Source: Populus alba (taxonomy: Eukaryota > Streptophyta > Magnoliopsida > Malpighiales > Salicaceae). From it: a stretch of DNA of 64,000 nt. The stretch is from the NCBI RefSeq assembly GCF_005239225.2, contig NC_133284.1, forward strand, positions 34,052,758 through 34,116,757. Reading direction: 5' to 3'. Below, one piece after another: positions 23,001 to 34,826 of this stretch; position 1 is the first letter of the stretch, and each line of letters opens with the position of its first letter. A program made the translations under genes and the position numbers. The notes beneath the pieces are model-generated. The model made no database searches and was not told the DNA's origin. It was given only the letters and a program-made list of their open reading frames with translations.

Positions 23001-23750
23001 TAAAACAAATTAGTTTTATTTCTATTAAATGATAAAAAAAAAAAAACATTGGATAGATTAAATAAAACAAATAATCATGATAATTCAATAAAAAAATATT
23101 TATTTTAAAAAAAAAACAATAAGCTTAACTTATAATTCATTGAATATAACAAGAGAAAATGAAGTAAAAAATTATTTAAAAAATTAACTATAATTAACTA
23201 AAGTTAGTATGCAAACTTGTAATCTTAATAATGAGGGTTTAGTCAATCCGAGATATCCCCTCAAATTCACAACTTAAATCATAAGATCAAAATAATATAA
23301 CAAAAAAATAAAAAAATTACAAAGCTAATTTTTTAAAAAAAAATTATCAGCCCATATTTTATTTTTAAACTCGTTATTCAAGTTCTCAAATCTAAAATAC
23401 TCCATCTAAAAAAATCACAAAACTTAATTTTTAATTTGAATGATGAAATTAAAAAATTAATTTTAATTATATAAAAGAATTTAAAATTAAAATTAAAATT
23501 AAAAAAATTAAAATTAAAATTAAAATACAAAGTAAATTTTACATTTAAAGAAAAGTGAAATTAAAAAGAAAAATTAATTTAGAAAAATTAAAAAAAAAAA
23601 TTAAAATTTACATAAAAACAAAAATAAATATTATGCCAAACACTGCCCGTATCGCGCGTCAAAACCTCTTTATCCTACCAGTTACCCCCTTTACCTCATC
23701 TGGACCCCACACACCATCCAATCCGATGGTTGATACCTCTCCCTCACACA
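20035..23750. other. Divergent CBSX-PAB intergenic region with dispersed AT-rich repeats
   Basis: The CBSX promoter lies at the left end. Most of the rest is AT-rich. Copies of one dispersed repeat type ('aaaaatatattaa', 'aataattttt', 'aaaaacaataa...' phrases) appear near 21180-21300, 21595-21700, 21840-22020 and 22500-22640. A perfect 22-bp hairpin sits at 20739-20795. Around 23455-23610 the DNA is almost pure A/T with 'aaaattaaaattaaaatt' repetition. No gene is recognised. Confidence 0.6.
20739..20795. repeat. Perfect 22-bp inverted repeat (hairpin)
   Basis: Arm 1 is 20739-20760 and arm 2 is 20774-20795, exact reverse complements over 22 bases (core 'ctatcccaccaccac'), with a 13-base loop at 20761-20773. 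Confidence 0.9.
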
Positions 23751-23753
23751 ATC

Positions 23754-23770
23754 TTAGGGTTTACATATAA
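23754..23770 (+). promoter_or_regulatory. Telo-box and TATA-like site of the PAB gene
   Basis: TTAGGGTTT at 23754-23762 is the telo-box (AAACCCTAA) in reverse orientation, and ACATATAA follows at once. Telo-boxes are common in promoters of plant translation genes. The sites are about 375 bp upstream of the ATG, which implies a long leader. Confidence 0.55.
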
Positions 23771-23957
23771 CCCTCTCTAACCCTCTCTCAGCCCCCAAAC
23801 ACCCTTCCCTTTTTTTTTTTATTGCAGCTCCCACCACTGCACCCTCTCTCTTTCTCTATCCCTCCCTCCTTCCCTCCCAATATTTCCGCCGCCCCCACCA
23901 CCACTTCTTATCCGGCGGCCAATATCTCCTCCTCCTCCTTCACCTTCCCTCTCCTCC

Positions 23958-24137
23958 ATAAAACAAAAAAAAAACATAATTCAAAAGAAAAAATCAAAAC
24001 TTCTCTCTTAGACATTTTATCTAACAGTTGGCCTGTGTGTTTTTTATTCTTGTAAAAAAAAAAGAGGAGAGGGAAGTTATTTCAAAACCCACAAAAAAAT
24101 CAAAACTTTTTCCGAGAAAAGCAAAAAAGAAACGGAA
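23958..24137 (+). promoter_or_regulatory. A-rich 5' leader of the poly(A)-binding protein gene
   Basis: The 180 bases before the ATG carry several oligo(A) blocks: about 23960-23975, 23984-23998, 24053-24063, 24092-24104 and 24115-24136. A-rich leaders in animal PABPC1 mRNAs are bound by the protein itself to repress translation. Whether this leader is used that way in plants is inference. Confidence 0.5.
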
Positions 24138-27100
24138 ATGGCACAAGTTCAAGTACCAGTTCAACCACAGGGTGTGAATGCAGGGGCTAATAACCCTAAT
24201 TTTGTGACGACGTCGCTTTACGTGGGTGATCTGGAAGCAAGTGTGACTGATTCCCAGCTCTATGATCTGTTTAATCAAGTGGGTCAAGTGGTTTCAGTCA
24301 GGGTTTGCAGGGACTTGACTAGCCGGAGGTCCCTTGGCTATGGTTATGTTAACTACAGCAATCCTCAAGATGGTCAGTTTCTATTTTTGTTTGTCTTTTT
24401 ATTTTAAGTTTTGGGTTTTTAGTTGGTGATTATTAAGTGGAGAAACAAAGATTATTTAATTGAGCGGTTTTCTGTTAGGTTTTAGTGTTAATGTTGTATT
24501 TAATTGAGTGGTTTTAATGGGTCTGAATGATACTATGGTGTTCTATGTACCTTTGAGCGAAAAGTTTCGAACTTCAGAATTTTTGGGAGGGGTTTTCAAC
24601 TGGGTATCATGACTTTTGAAGAGTACTTAATATGCTCTTAGAAATCGAGACTTGGTTGAATTTGATAACAAATAATGAATGCATTGATACCCTTAATATT
24701 TTGCATGTAGAGAATGTTGAGGAGTGTCTGTTTTTTTTTTGGTCTTCCTGGTGTGTTGTGTTAAATTCCATCCGTTCACTTTGTATTGTGTGGAACATGT
24801 TTACAGCTGCGAGGGCATTGGAAGTGCTGAATTTTACTCCCCTGAATGGAAGCCCAATCAGGGTTATGTATTCTCATCGTGACCCAACTATTCGCAAAAG
24901 TGGGGCTGGAAATATATTTATTAAGGTATTTGTATTTTATTACCGGTCAATTTGCTTGTTGCTATGGTTATTTGTATTTTTTTGGCTTCATGGAGTTCCA
25001 TTTCTGTTTCTTGTCTGACTTGAATGCATTACTTGACAGAATTTGGACAAGGCAATTGACCACAAAGCTTTGCATGATACTTTTTCGGCATTTGGGAACA
25101 TCCTCTCTTGCAAGGTTGCTACTGACTCATCTGGCCAGTCTAAAGGCTATGGTTTTGTGCAGTTTGACAGTGAAGAAGCTGCCCAAAAAGCAATTGAGAA
25201 ACTGAATGGCATGCTGCTGAATGATAAGCAAGTTTATGTTGGACCGTTCCTTCGCAAGCAGGAAAGGGACACTGCTACTGACAAGATGAGATTCAACAAT
25301 GTCTTTGTGAAGAATCTATCCGAAACAACAACTGAGGAGGATTTGAACAAAACTTTTGGTGAATTTGGAACCATCACTAGTATTGTGGTGATGAGGGATG
25401 GCGATGGAAAATCCAAGTGTTTTGGATTTGTAAACTTTGAGAATGCAGAAGATGCTGCTAAAGCAGTTGAGGCTCTTAACGGGAAAAAAGTTGATGATAA
25501 GGAATGGTTTGTTGGGAAAGCGCAGAAAAAATATGAAAGGGAAGTTGAATTGAAGCAGCGATTTGAGCAGAGTATGAAGGAAGCAGCTGACAAATTTCAG
25601 GGTGCAAACTTGTACATCAAAAATTTAGATGATAGCATAGGTGATGAGAAGCTTAAGGAGCTGTTTTCTCCATTTGGTACAATCACGTCTTGCAAGGTAT
25701 GCAGCTTTGAATTTTAAGAGCTAACCATTTTGAGTATGCAGCTTTTGATGGTTTGTGTAATCTTCATTAATATCACCTTTTGTCAAAGAAGAATTTTCCT
25801 CATTACTTTGTTGATTCCTGACATTAGTATTAACATTAGAACACCTCTCATGTTTCTTGTAAATCCTGCTCAGAACCCAGTCTTCCAGCTGCACCAAAAC
25901 AAAGAAAAAAAATCTGGTTAATAATCATATTAAGAATAAACAAATGTTGTTATGTCAATTGGAGACAGAAGAATATCCATGTACCCTCATGTTTCTGTAT
26001 GATTTCTGACATGAGGAGGGGGGTCGATCACTCAAACTCATGCGCTATCCAGTTGGTTTTGTCAACCTTTGGAGCGTTTCCAGTTTAATGAACAACTGCC
26101 TTCCTGTATCCAGCAAGATTTCTCTGATATGTGATTGTATTACCATCTCCAACAACAGGTTTTTCAAAACTGATTTGTATATCAGTGCTAGTGGCTTTCA
26201 AAAACCACCACCTGCTGCTCGATTCAGTCTAGCTCCATTTCTATACTTTTTGTCCCCTGGTGTGAGAAAGTAGCATACTTTTTCTCCATGATGATTATCT
26301 CGAGCTGTTCATATAAACAAATAAATTTTATATTTGTAATTATAGTATCACAAAACATGTTTTCACCTACAGGTTATGCGAGACCCAAATGGAATAAGCA
26401 GAGGATCAGGGTTTGTTGCATTTTCAACTCCTGAAGAGGCATCCAGAGCTGTAAGTTGATACTTTTTCTGTGCTTTCATGAAGGCCCTAGAATACACTAA
26501 TATCATTTTGTTGTTTTAATAGCTCTTGGAGATGAATGGAAAAATTGTTGTTAGCAAACCTCTATATGTTGCACTTGCACAGAGAAAGGAGGATAGAAGA
26601 GCTAGGTTACAGGTATGTTATTTTCATTTATGTTATCTTTTGTTTCCCTTTGTTATTTGTCAGTCTGCAGCTATGCTATCTTTCCTTTTTGCTGATCCTT
26701 TAAAGGTGTCTTTGTTCTTGTTCCTTGTAAAATTAATTTTCTTGATCGTTCATATCTGATGGATTTCTGTTTATCAAACAGGCTCAATTTTCTCAAATGC
26801 GACCTGTTGCAATGGCACCTTCAGTTGGCCCTCGTATGCCTATGTATCCCCCTGCGGGTCCAGGTCTTGGACAGCAAATATTTTATGGACAAGCCCCACC
26901 TGCTATCATACCACCCCAGGTAATGATTTCCACTTGTGTTGTTGCACGTTAATATCATAGCTATGTGTATGAATGTTCTGTTTTTTTATTAATAGATTTG
27001 TACCCATTTGTCAATTTTGTAAAATTGCTTTCTCACATGAAAGTGCCTTCTGTAATCGTTGCACTTTTATCAGCCTGGGTTTGGGTATCAACAGCAGCTT

Positions 27101-28304
27101 GTGCCTGGTATGAGGCCTGGCGGGGCTCCCATGCCAAATTTCTTTGTGCCAATGGTTCAGCAGGGTCAGCAGGGTCAGCGACCTGGAGGTCGACGGGGAG
27201 GAGCTGGTCAGCAATCCCAGCAGCCAGTCCCGCTTATGCAGCAGCAGGTTGATAGTCTTCTCCTTACTAGATAATTGAGATGGCAAAACCCTATCTTATG
27301 GTTTTATATGAATGACAGATGCTTCCTAGGGGGCGTGTCTATCGCTACCCTCCAGGACGTGGCTTGCCTGATGTGCCAATGACTGGTGTTGCTGGAGGCA
27401 TGCTTCCTGTTCCATATGACATGGGTGGCATGCCAATGCGTGATGCAGGATTGTCTCAGTCAATTCCTGTTGGGGCTTTGGCTACTGCACTCGCAAATGC
27501 TACTCCAGATCAGCAGAGAACGGTATGCCCTATTCCTATTTTATTTGCATATTCATCTCTTAATTAGATTTTAATACTTGTGCTGTTCGAAATGGCACAT
27601 AATAATACTGGAAGCATCGGCCATTTATTAAATTTTAATACTTTCCTCACTGAAATGGGCCACTGTTTCTTTCTTTATTTTTAACCGGAGGTGTATGGGG
27701 TTTTGTTGGACAAGGCCAGAATGATATGTTCATCACCTGAGAACGCATGTTTTCTAGATACAGTAGTTATTGTCTACTGGGACATATTAATGATGTTCTG
27801 ATTAGTTGAAGCTGTCATGTTTTATCTTGCACCCAAAAATCATGTTTACTCATTTCAATTTTTCACAGTATAGATATCAGGAACATGCCAGCAAATTACA
27901 AAATGAAAATGAGAGGATCCCGATCCCAATTCCTATCCCTACTGGGAATGATATAAAATGTCTCTTCTGAAGATGAGTGAAATGGACATGTTGACCAACA
28001 CATCTGATGCGTGTGCTAGTCTGGTTTAATTGATAGTTAATTTTTACTGGATGCATAACTGCAGATGCTTGGTGAAAATCTGTACCCTCTCGTGGAACAG
28101 CTGGAGCCTGAAGCAGCGGCCAAAGTGACAGGCATGCTTCTGGAGATGGATCAAACTGAGGTTCTGCACTTGCTTGAGTCACCAGAAGCTCTCAAAGCAA
28201 AGGTCAATGAAGCAATGGAGGTTCTAAGGACTGTTCAGCAGCAGGCCTCTGGCACAGCTGATCAACTAGCTTCTTTGTCATTGAATGACAGCCTTGTGCC
28301 CTAG
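24138..28304 (+). CDS. PAB2: Cytosolic poly(A)-binding protein
   Basis: Nine exons: 24138-24372, 24807-24925, 25040-25696, 26373-26450, 26523-26612, 26782-26919, 27074-27247, 27319-27522 and 28065-28304. They total 1935 nt and give 644 residues, normal for the family. There are four RRMs: RRM1 with LYVGDL (27-32) and [11 protein letters not shown]2 with IFIKNL (115-120) and [11 protein letters not shown]3 with VFVKNL and [11 protein letters not shown]4 with LYIKNL and RGSGFVAF. A Pro/Met/Gln/Gly-rich linker follows, then a C-terminal MLLE domain containing [17 protein letters not shown], which docks PAM2-motif partners. The protein coats poly(A) tails and links them to eIF4G for translation and mRNA stability. 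By position and sequence it fits the PAB2/PAB4/PAB8 class of Arabidopsis; the exact orthologue is inferred from synteny. Confidence 0.95.
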
Positions 28305-29179
28305 GTTGAGCGTGGGCATAGTTTTTGAAATGCCAGACAACAAACCATTCTATCTACGGCTTTGATTTATACTTGACTACCTGGTAGCTTAGGCACCGGT
28401 TTTGTCTTATTTTGAGTTTCTTTCTGAAGTTGCATTGATGATGGGGACGGTATTGCTTAAACTTTTGTTATGCGAGTGACAAATTTCTGGTGCTTTAACA
28501 TGTTCGTACGATGCTGTTTTAGGTTATGAAATTAATGGGCGTTAGTTATTTAAGATGGGAGAGATGCAATTTGCAAGATCTGGCTACTGGGTAAGCAAGG
28601 GTTTAATTTGAAAGAAATTAGCATAAATGGTTCACCATGTTTAGGAAGCAAAACCCCACTTCAGGCTTTTGATTAGAAGAGGGGGCGTGATCCTTGTGGT
28701 GGACACCGCTTCCAATGAACATCCTTAACAGTCACACCATGAAGCTGAAAAGTTCAATTCAAAGTACAATTCCGAAGGGAAAAAAAAGCTTAAAACCGGA
28801 GCACACCGAAAGCTCCCTGGAGAAATAACTGATAGCTCTGTTGCAGTAGGCATGCGTTGGTTAACTAGCGGTTACATTGTTTAACAAGGGATGGCCGATT
28901 CATGTAGTTGTTGCCATCATACAAGCATGTTGTGATCCTGCAGCGGATAGAAAAGGAGAAAAAGCAGCAAAAGGAATCTCATTAAAATTAAAAACGTTTA
29001 GGTGTTCTCTTTTAATTTCTAATCTAACATTGTATAAATATATATATGCACAAAAAACAACTCTAAAGTTACGATCACATTTCCTAAGACTCCCAATGGT
29101 ACAACATCCTATAGACATAATTCGGCTATGCATCCCATTACTGGTACTGGCCTCAGAAACATCAAAACTTGTACATAAA
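28305..29179. other. Convergent 3' flanks of PAB and the SUD1-like gene
   Basis: The two stop codons face each other 875 bp apart. The interval should contain both 3' UTRs. No other gene is recognised. Confidence 0.6.
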
Positions 29180-32100
29180 TTAAGCTTCCTGTCGATTAGC
29201 ACGTCTTTGTCTAATTCCCACATCAGCTTCTCGAATCAAACCAGTGTCCTGTGAATTTTCTGCTTCGGAGGAAGTCCCTGCCTCCTTTTGCTCCTCCCCA
29301 AAGTTATGTAGCTTGCGACCAATGAGATAGCGATCATCACGAATTGAATTGTGAAGGTTGGTGAACCAGACATGGAATCTCTTGGCACAAAAGCACAGCA
29401 GGCTGAAGCAGAGACATCCCAGCCATGCAAATCGGTACACTGCTGAGTTTACTGCCATAGGGTACCCAAGCACAGGAAATACTCCTCTTGCTAAGACATA
29501 AGGTACACACAAGGCTGTTAGCAGCTTCATTATTATTGGGAACACAATCTCCTGCAGTACCCAAAGGCATTGCAGCCTTGAGAAACCATCTTCTCTCACC
29601 CTTTCAAATTTCATTCGCCAACTTTCATCCACCAGTGGCATCACCTGGTCCAACATAACCTGTTCAGGCACAAGATTTATTTTGAGTATATGAAATGGAA
29701 ATCATTGTGGTATCATTGATGTCACAATCCCAACCCACCATGAAAATACTCTCTGCTCCTAACACTCTACATTCTTAAAGGCAGCAACCCATTGCTAGGA
29801 TAAAACAATCTATGTTATTGCAGATCACTATATGGACATTATAAAAGCATGCAGTAGAAACAGGATTTTAATGCTTTACAGACTAATGAAACAAAAAATT
29901 CCCTAATCCACAGTAATTTGAAAATAGATACAATTGTTACTTCTGCAAATATTGAACCCTGGGCAATCTAAGAACAAGCACACATCTCTTAGGGCGTTGG
30001 TGATCTACTTTTCAGGCATCTGATAGTAAATCACCATGTCCTATCAGGCTTTTAATTGCCAATAACCATAGGTTATGCAGGTTGGGGCAATCCTGAGGAT
30101 TATTTAGCAATTCATAACTAAAGCGTAAAATAATCATTTGGAACTGACAGTTTGATAACTCACCAGCCGAGTACAGATCTTAAGAAAGATGAGCCCTAAT
30201 GCCCAATCCTGATACAAAAGGAAAACTGGGCTTTCATCTACAGGCACCCGCAATGGCACAATTACCAAAAGCTCAAAGAGAAGCCCAATCAACACTGGGA
30301 TAACAAAGATCTGGAACGTGAAAACAGCAAATTTAAGAGTTGAGAGTCAAGAGTTCTCATTTATGAGAAACAAGCAAAACAACATAATCATAACGACATA
30401 CCCATATTGACAAAAGAGCCAAGCTCTTGAGAACAATGCTACACCACTTCCATACTTGGCTCAACAACACTGTTGCCCTCTTGGTTCTAATTTGCTCAAT
30501 GGAGTATCTTGCACCAGCTAAAGCCGTCCAAATGACATAACTTCCAATTACAAAAGCATAAAGATCTGAGGAAAGAAATAAAACAAGAATAAATCAGCTC
30601 TCTCATCCCAAATGCACGATGCAAAAGAACCAAACAAATTCAATCAACCACATTACCGTTGCACTTGATGCCATGAGTTATTGGCAGAAGAGGAATGGCA
30701 TTGAAAAGAGCACGCCCAAGTGATATCGGAACAACTATCAACACGGAGTTGAAGATAAGTAAAGACATCCATGCCACCACCAGCAACAGGACGATACGAA
30801 GAGCAAAGCTGTACCTGCTACAAGACACATGTACAATATCAGGAGCAATCAAAGCAGCCTTGACCCAGTGACCATAACGAAATGCAACAACAAATAAATA
30901 ACGATAAGAAAATATTAAAGTGATAGATAATGCATCATTAATTGCAAGCTTCTGGCAGTTGATGGTGCACAGAACTGCAATACCAATCAGCACTAGATGA
31001 TTGAAGAAAGGTAAAACAATACAATGACATAATAGATTATAAGATCTTAAAGATATTCATGGAATGCCATACAACAGCAGAACACAAGGATATCATGAAT
31101 GCTTAAGAACTAAATATAAGTAATCTTTCTACCCTTGCATTTAAGATTTAAAACAAGTAATCCATAAGATAAGAGCAATGTCACAAATGATGGAATAATG
31201 ACACATTGGATGATTGCCAGTAGAGGTTACTGGGGCAGGCTGATTGAGGAATAAAATATCAGAACCCCTACTTCCAATTCTTGTTATCAGGAAAACAAAA
31301 TCAGAAGGGTACACTATAATGTACAGGTATGAAGAAAATTAACATAAAGAGTCTAGGACAAACAAGCCACTACAGATGATAAACTATTTTTTAAAAATAA
31401 CATGATGCAGATAATAAAGATAAAAAAATGGTAACCAGCAAAGAATGATATAGTTCAGACAACCAAGTTAAACTGTTAATAATGTAGCACATAATGCATA
31501 CTCTGAATCAGATTGTTCATCACTATCATCCTCCTCCGCAGAACTTCCTGCTGTAAGAGCGGTCCTGTTTTGGTCATCTGCGGCTGCAAGGGCCACTACA
31601 GCCCGATCCTGTCCACCGAGTTGCACTGCCTGTAGTCTATCCTGTCTTCCTTGCTCCACATTTCCATTGTCTTGACCACCACTGTCCTCAGGTCCAGGCA
31701 GTAAGAAATCCGTTAAGCCAAGTGCCCAGCCAACTGCCGTAAACCAGTAGTGGAGAAGGGATTTGATTGTGGTCCGCAACTTAAAATGTTCAATGGCAAA
31801 AGGGATGCATATTTGAAAGAGAAGCATGTCAGCCGGAATTTCAGTAAATGGGTCGGATACCCTGAAATAAAAGTGCATTTGGATATCAGCAAATAATGGC
31901 AATAAACAATTGTGGTACCTCCAAAAATGAACAGTGTGTGTAAATGAAGTGTGGGTTTCTTACGATATGTCCAGTGGAAAAATGGAAGGTGCCATTCTCA
32001 TAGCAAGTTTAACGGGTAAGAATACAAGCATCACAATTAAACTTCCATAAACAGCAACAGACAATAAAACTCTGCGAGCATGCTTGTGCACAGGATCATC

Positions 32101-34826
32101 AATTAAATCACGGAATGGGTTGTAGTTAGGATCTGCTGGATCTCGAAGAAAATACAAAACCCCTTGACGCAAAACCTGCAAACAGTAAGGAAAAAGAAAA
32201 ACTATCAATTCAATTGAACCACGTGATTAGTTATTCAAATTTGAATAAAAATAAGATGGCTGAGAAGAATACCCCACGAAGAAGGCTCACAAAAATGCTT
32301 ATATGTAACATGTAAACAATTCCTACAACCCAATGAACTAATGAGCTTGCTAAAGGAGAAATCCCGAAGAATTGAACCCTTTGAGCCATAGACTTTCCAA
32401 ACATCCTTATGGTACAAACATCCAACCACCATCCACACATCAAAGGAAACACCCCAAGTTCGATAACCAGAAGGAAGGCAACCTTAATCATGGTCATCAA
32501 GTGTCTCATGGCTGCCAAGAACTGCCTGAAGAGGGATGGAATTGTCTCTGCTATAGAAGCAATACCATAAAATCTCCCCATAGTCAAAGGTTCACCCCTA
32601 GTGTACCGAATTAAAACAATGATGCCAAGATAGAAGAAGACTAAAGAGAATATAAACATGTATCCAATAGCAAGAGTTGTGACATCAGAAAGCCGTGATG
32701 TGCCAACACTTGCCCCTTTCAGGAGATCTGCAGAAAGTGGACTGCTTAAGTTATTTGCAACTTCATTTAGTCCACTGGCATTTGCATTTAACATGCCTGC
32801 AACCTTGCCAAGAACCCCACTGTCTTCACCTTCAGATGTCAAATTTGCAACAGCAGTTAATGCATTCTTCAAGGTGATATTTGCTAAGGAGAGGGCAGTA
32901 TCAGTAAGAGGCATGACTGTTGACAGCACAGGAACACTTGCAGAAGAGAAAAGCCATGATATGTAGTATAGGATAATCCGTCCCAATGAAAATGGCACAA
33001 AGATTACAGCACCAAGGAATATCATATTGCTAGCCAAAACCTGCAGATCAATAAAGCCACAATAAAAAAAATTCACCAACATGGAAAAATGAAGCTGCGT
33101 TTTATTCAGCCTTTACTTTTATCTTGATGGAGTCAACACCACAGCAGAGAGAATAACTTTTAAAATTAGTTGCAAGACAGAAGAAAAGAACAGACAGTTG
33201 AAGAGGGGGGAAGCATCGTGATGAATGAAGATATGTCCAATATTCACTAAGTAGAGGAAGGAAAGAGCATGGAGATTGAAAATGACTTGGATGTGATAGA
33301 GTGAAATTCTTGAAGGCAAATGATAGCAAATGATAAAAAAAATAACACCAAACAATATGATATAGAGCAGTGGACTTACAGTGAATGCATTTTCAACTAA
33401 ATGGAAAACAGGACCCTGCATGCCCACAAGCTCATCAAAGGGCACATCCTCTGCACCATCAGCATCATCTAAACCATCAAACATCTGCTCAACATGAGCC
33501 TCGAGACGAGCTGCCTGCATCTCCCATCGAGCAGCAACATTCTCCGCATTCCTTCGAATTATTTGACCACCCCCAGCAATTCCCTGTGCTCCACCAGCAT
33601 CTTCAGCATTTGCCTCACCAGCAACATTTCTATTAGCCTGTCCTGGTTGTTGTCTTGCAGCACGGGCACCATTTTGATCTCCATCATCTTCTCTCTCAGC
33701 ATCCTGTCCTCCAAGCTCTCTTAAATGCCTAAAATAATCTCTTAAAGAGGTTGCACCAAGAAAAATGAAAACAATACTCGCAGAAAGCAGGAACCCATGC
33801 AGACAATCGGTAAGAATAACAGTAGTGGAGATATGACTTAAGAATAATCTCTGGGCTTCAACAAAACTCCTCACAAAAGCCAACCTCCATATCCAAAACG
33901 TTATGAAGGGTATAATTAGAAGCCAGACAGAAAGCACGAAGCTGAGACGCAAAAAAAATTGCAGAACATGGCAAGTCTTCATTGCCATCCCTACTACAAA
34001 CTCCTGGAAAGGAAGCCTTGCCGGGGCATTCTCAGAATAAACAGGAGAGAAAGAAAATGGATGTTTGCAAACCTACAAAAAACACGAAGAAATTCATTGG
34101 GAAACAAGGAAATGCATTTCGTTTCCTATAAAACAAAGAAAATGCCAGAGATACCACTTTTATCATGCGTTTAACCCATTACACAAAAAAAAAAAAAAAA
34201 AAGCAATTCATCAATTTTCTTCAACCACCTTTCATCCCTATATTATGAATCTAAAATTAAAAATACTGTGAGCCTAAGCATATCCAGTACAAACCGAAAC
34301 TTCGTAGATTAAAGCAAAAGGAAGAAAGTTTATATGTGTTTTTCTTTATAAAGACTCCGATTAAATCCTAGTTTCACCAAATTGTATTAATTAAACAACC
34401 TCCAAACCCTAATCAAACCTCTTCCGATCAATCTTTCAACATTTCAATTATTACCTCACAAAATCCCTAATTATCAAATGAAACACACGAAACAAGATAG
34501 CAAGAGAGAGAAACCTCGCATTGGCGAGCATTACTATGATTGAGCCACTGAAGGAGACAATCCTGGTGAACAAACTTAATACTACCACTGCAAGCGCAAG
34601 GATACCGTAACGGATTCTCCGCATCTCCTGGATTCCTACATATCCTGCAAACATCCCCCTCCTCTTCCTCGTCATCATCAAACTTCGCCGCCGCCGCCGC
34701 TCCGGAACTCTCCTCTATCCCCATCGAACCGGATGGAGATTGTGTCTGGTTTACGCTCTCGGGGGCGGCTTCAGCGGTGCTCGGTTGTTGTAGTGGCGGT
34801 GGCTCCACCGCGGAGTCGATCTCCAT
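29180..34826 (-). CDS. SUD1: ER membrane RING-CH E3 ubiquitin ligase, DOA10/SUD1 (CER9) type
   Basis: Nine exons: 34826-34515, 34072-33380, 33040-32273, 32175-31964, 31861-31502, 30814-30657, 30565-30402, 30310-30164 and 29659-29180. They total 3294 nt and give 1097 residues (Arabidopsis SUD1 is about 1100). The N-terminus is acidic (DDDEEEEGD) and leads into a RING-CH finger of C4HC3 form: VCRIC, PCACSG, FVHQDCLLQW and CEVC, with the last Cys pair coming from exon 2. The rest is a chain of hydrophobic segments, roughly a dozen or more, broken by an acidic/Gln-rich loop (AEREDDGDQNG..., exon 2) and another (EEDDSDEQSDSE, end of exon 5). The C-terminus ends in NRQEA. The family degrades ER proteins and, in Arabidopsis, restrains HMG-CoA reductase activity and cuticular lipid synthesis. 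It converges on PAB. Confidence 0.96.

Noticed and set aside
25234..25593. 119-codon minus-strand frame inside PAB exon 3
   Set aside because: Shadow of the RRM2-RRM3 coding exon in the antisense frame.
27877..28182. Antisense frame over the last PAB intron and exon
   Set aside because: Overlaps the MLLE exon in antisense; no independent signal.
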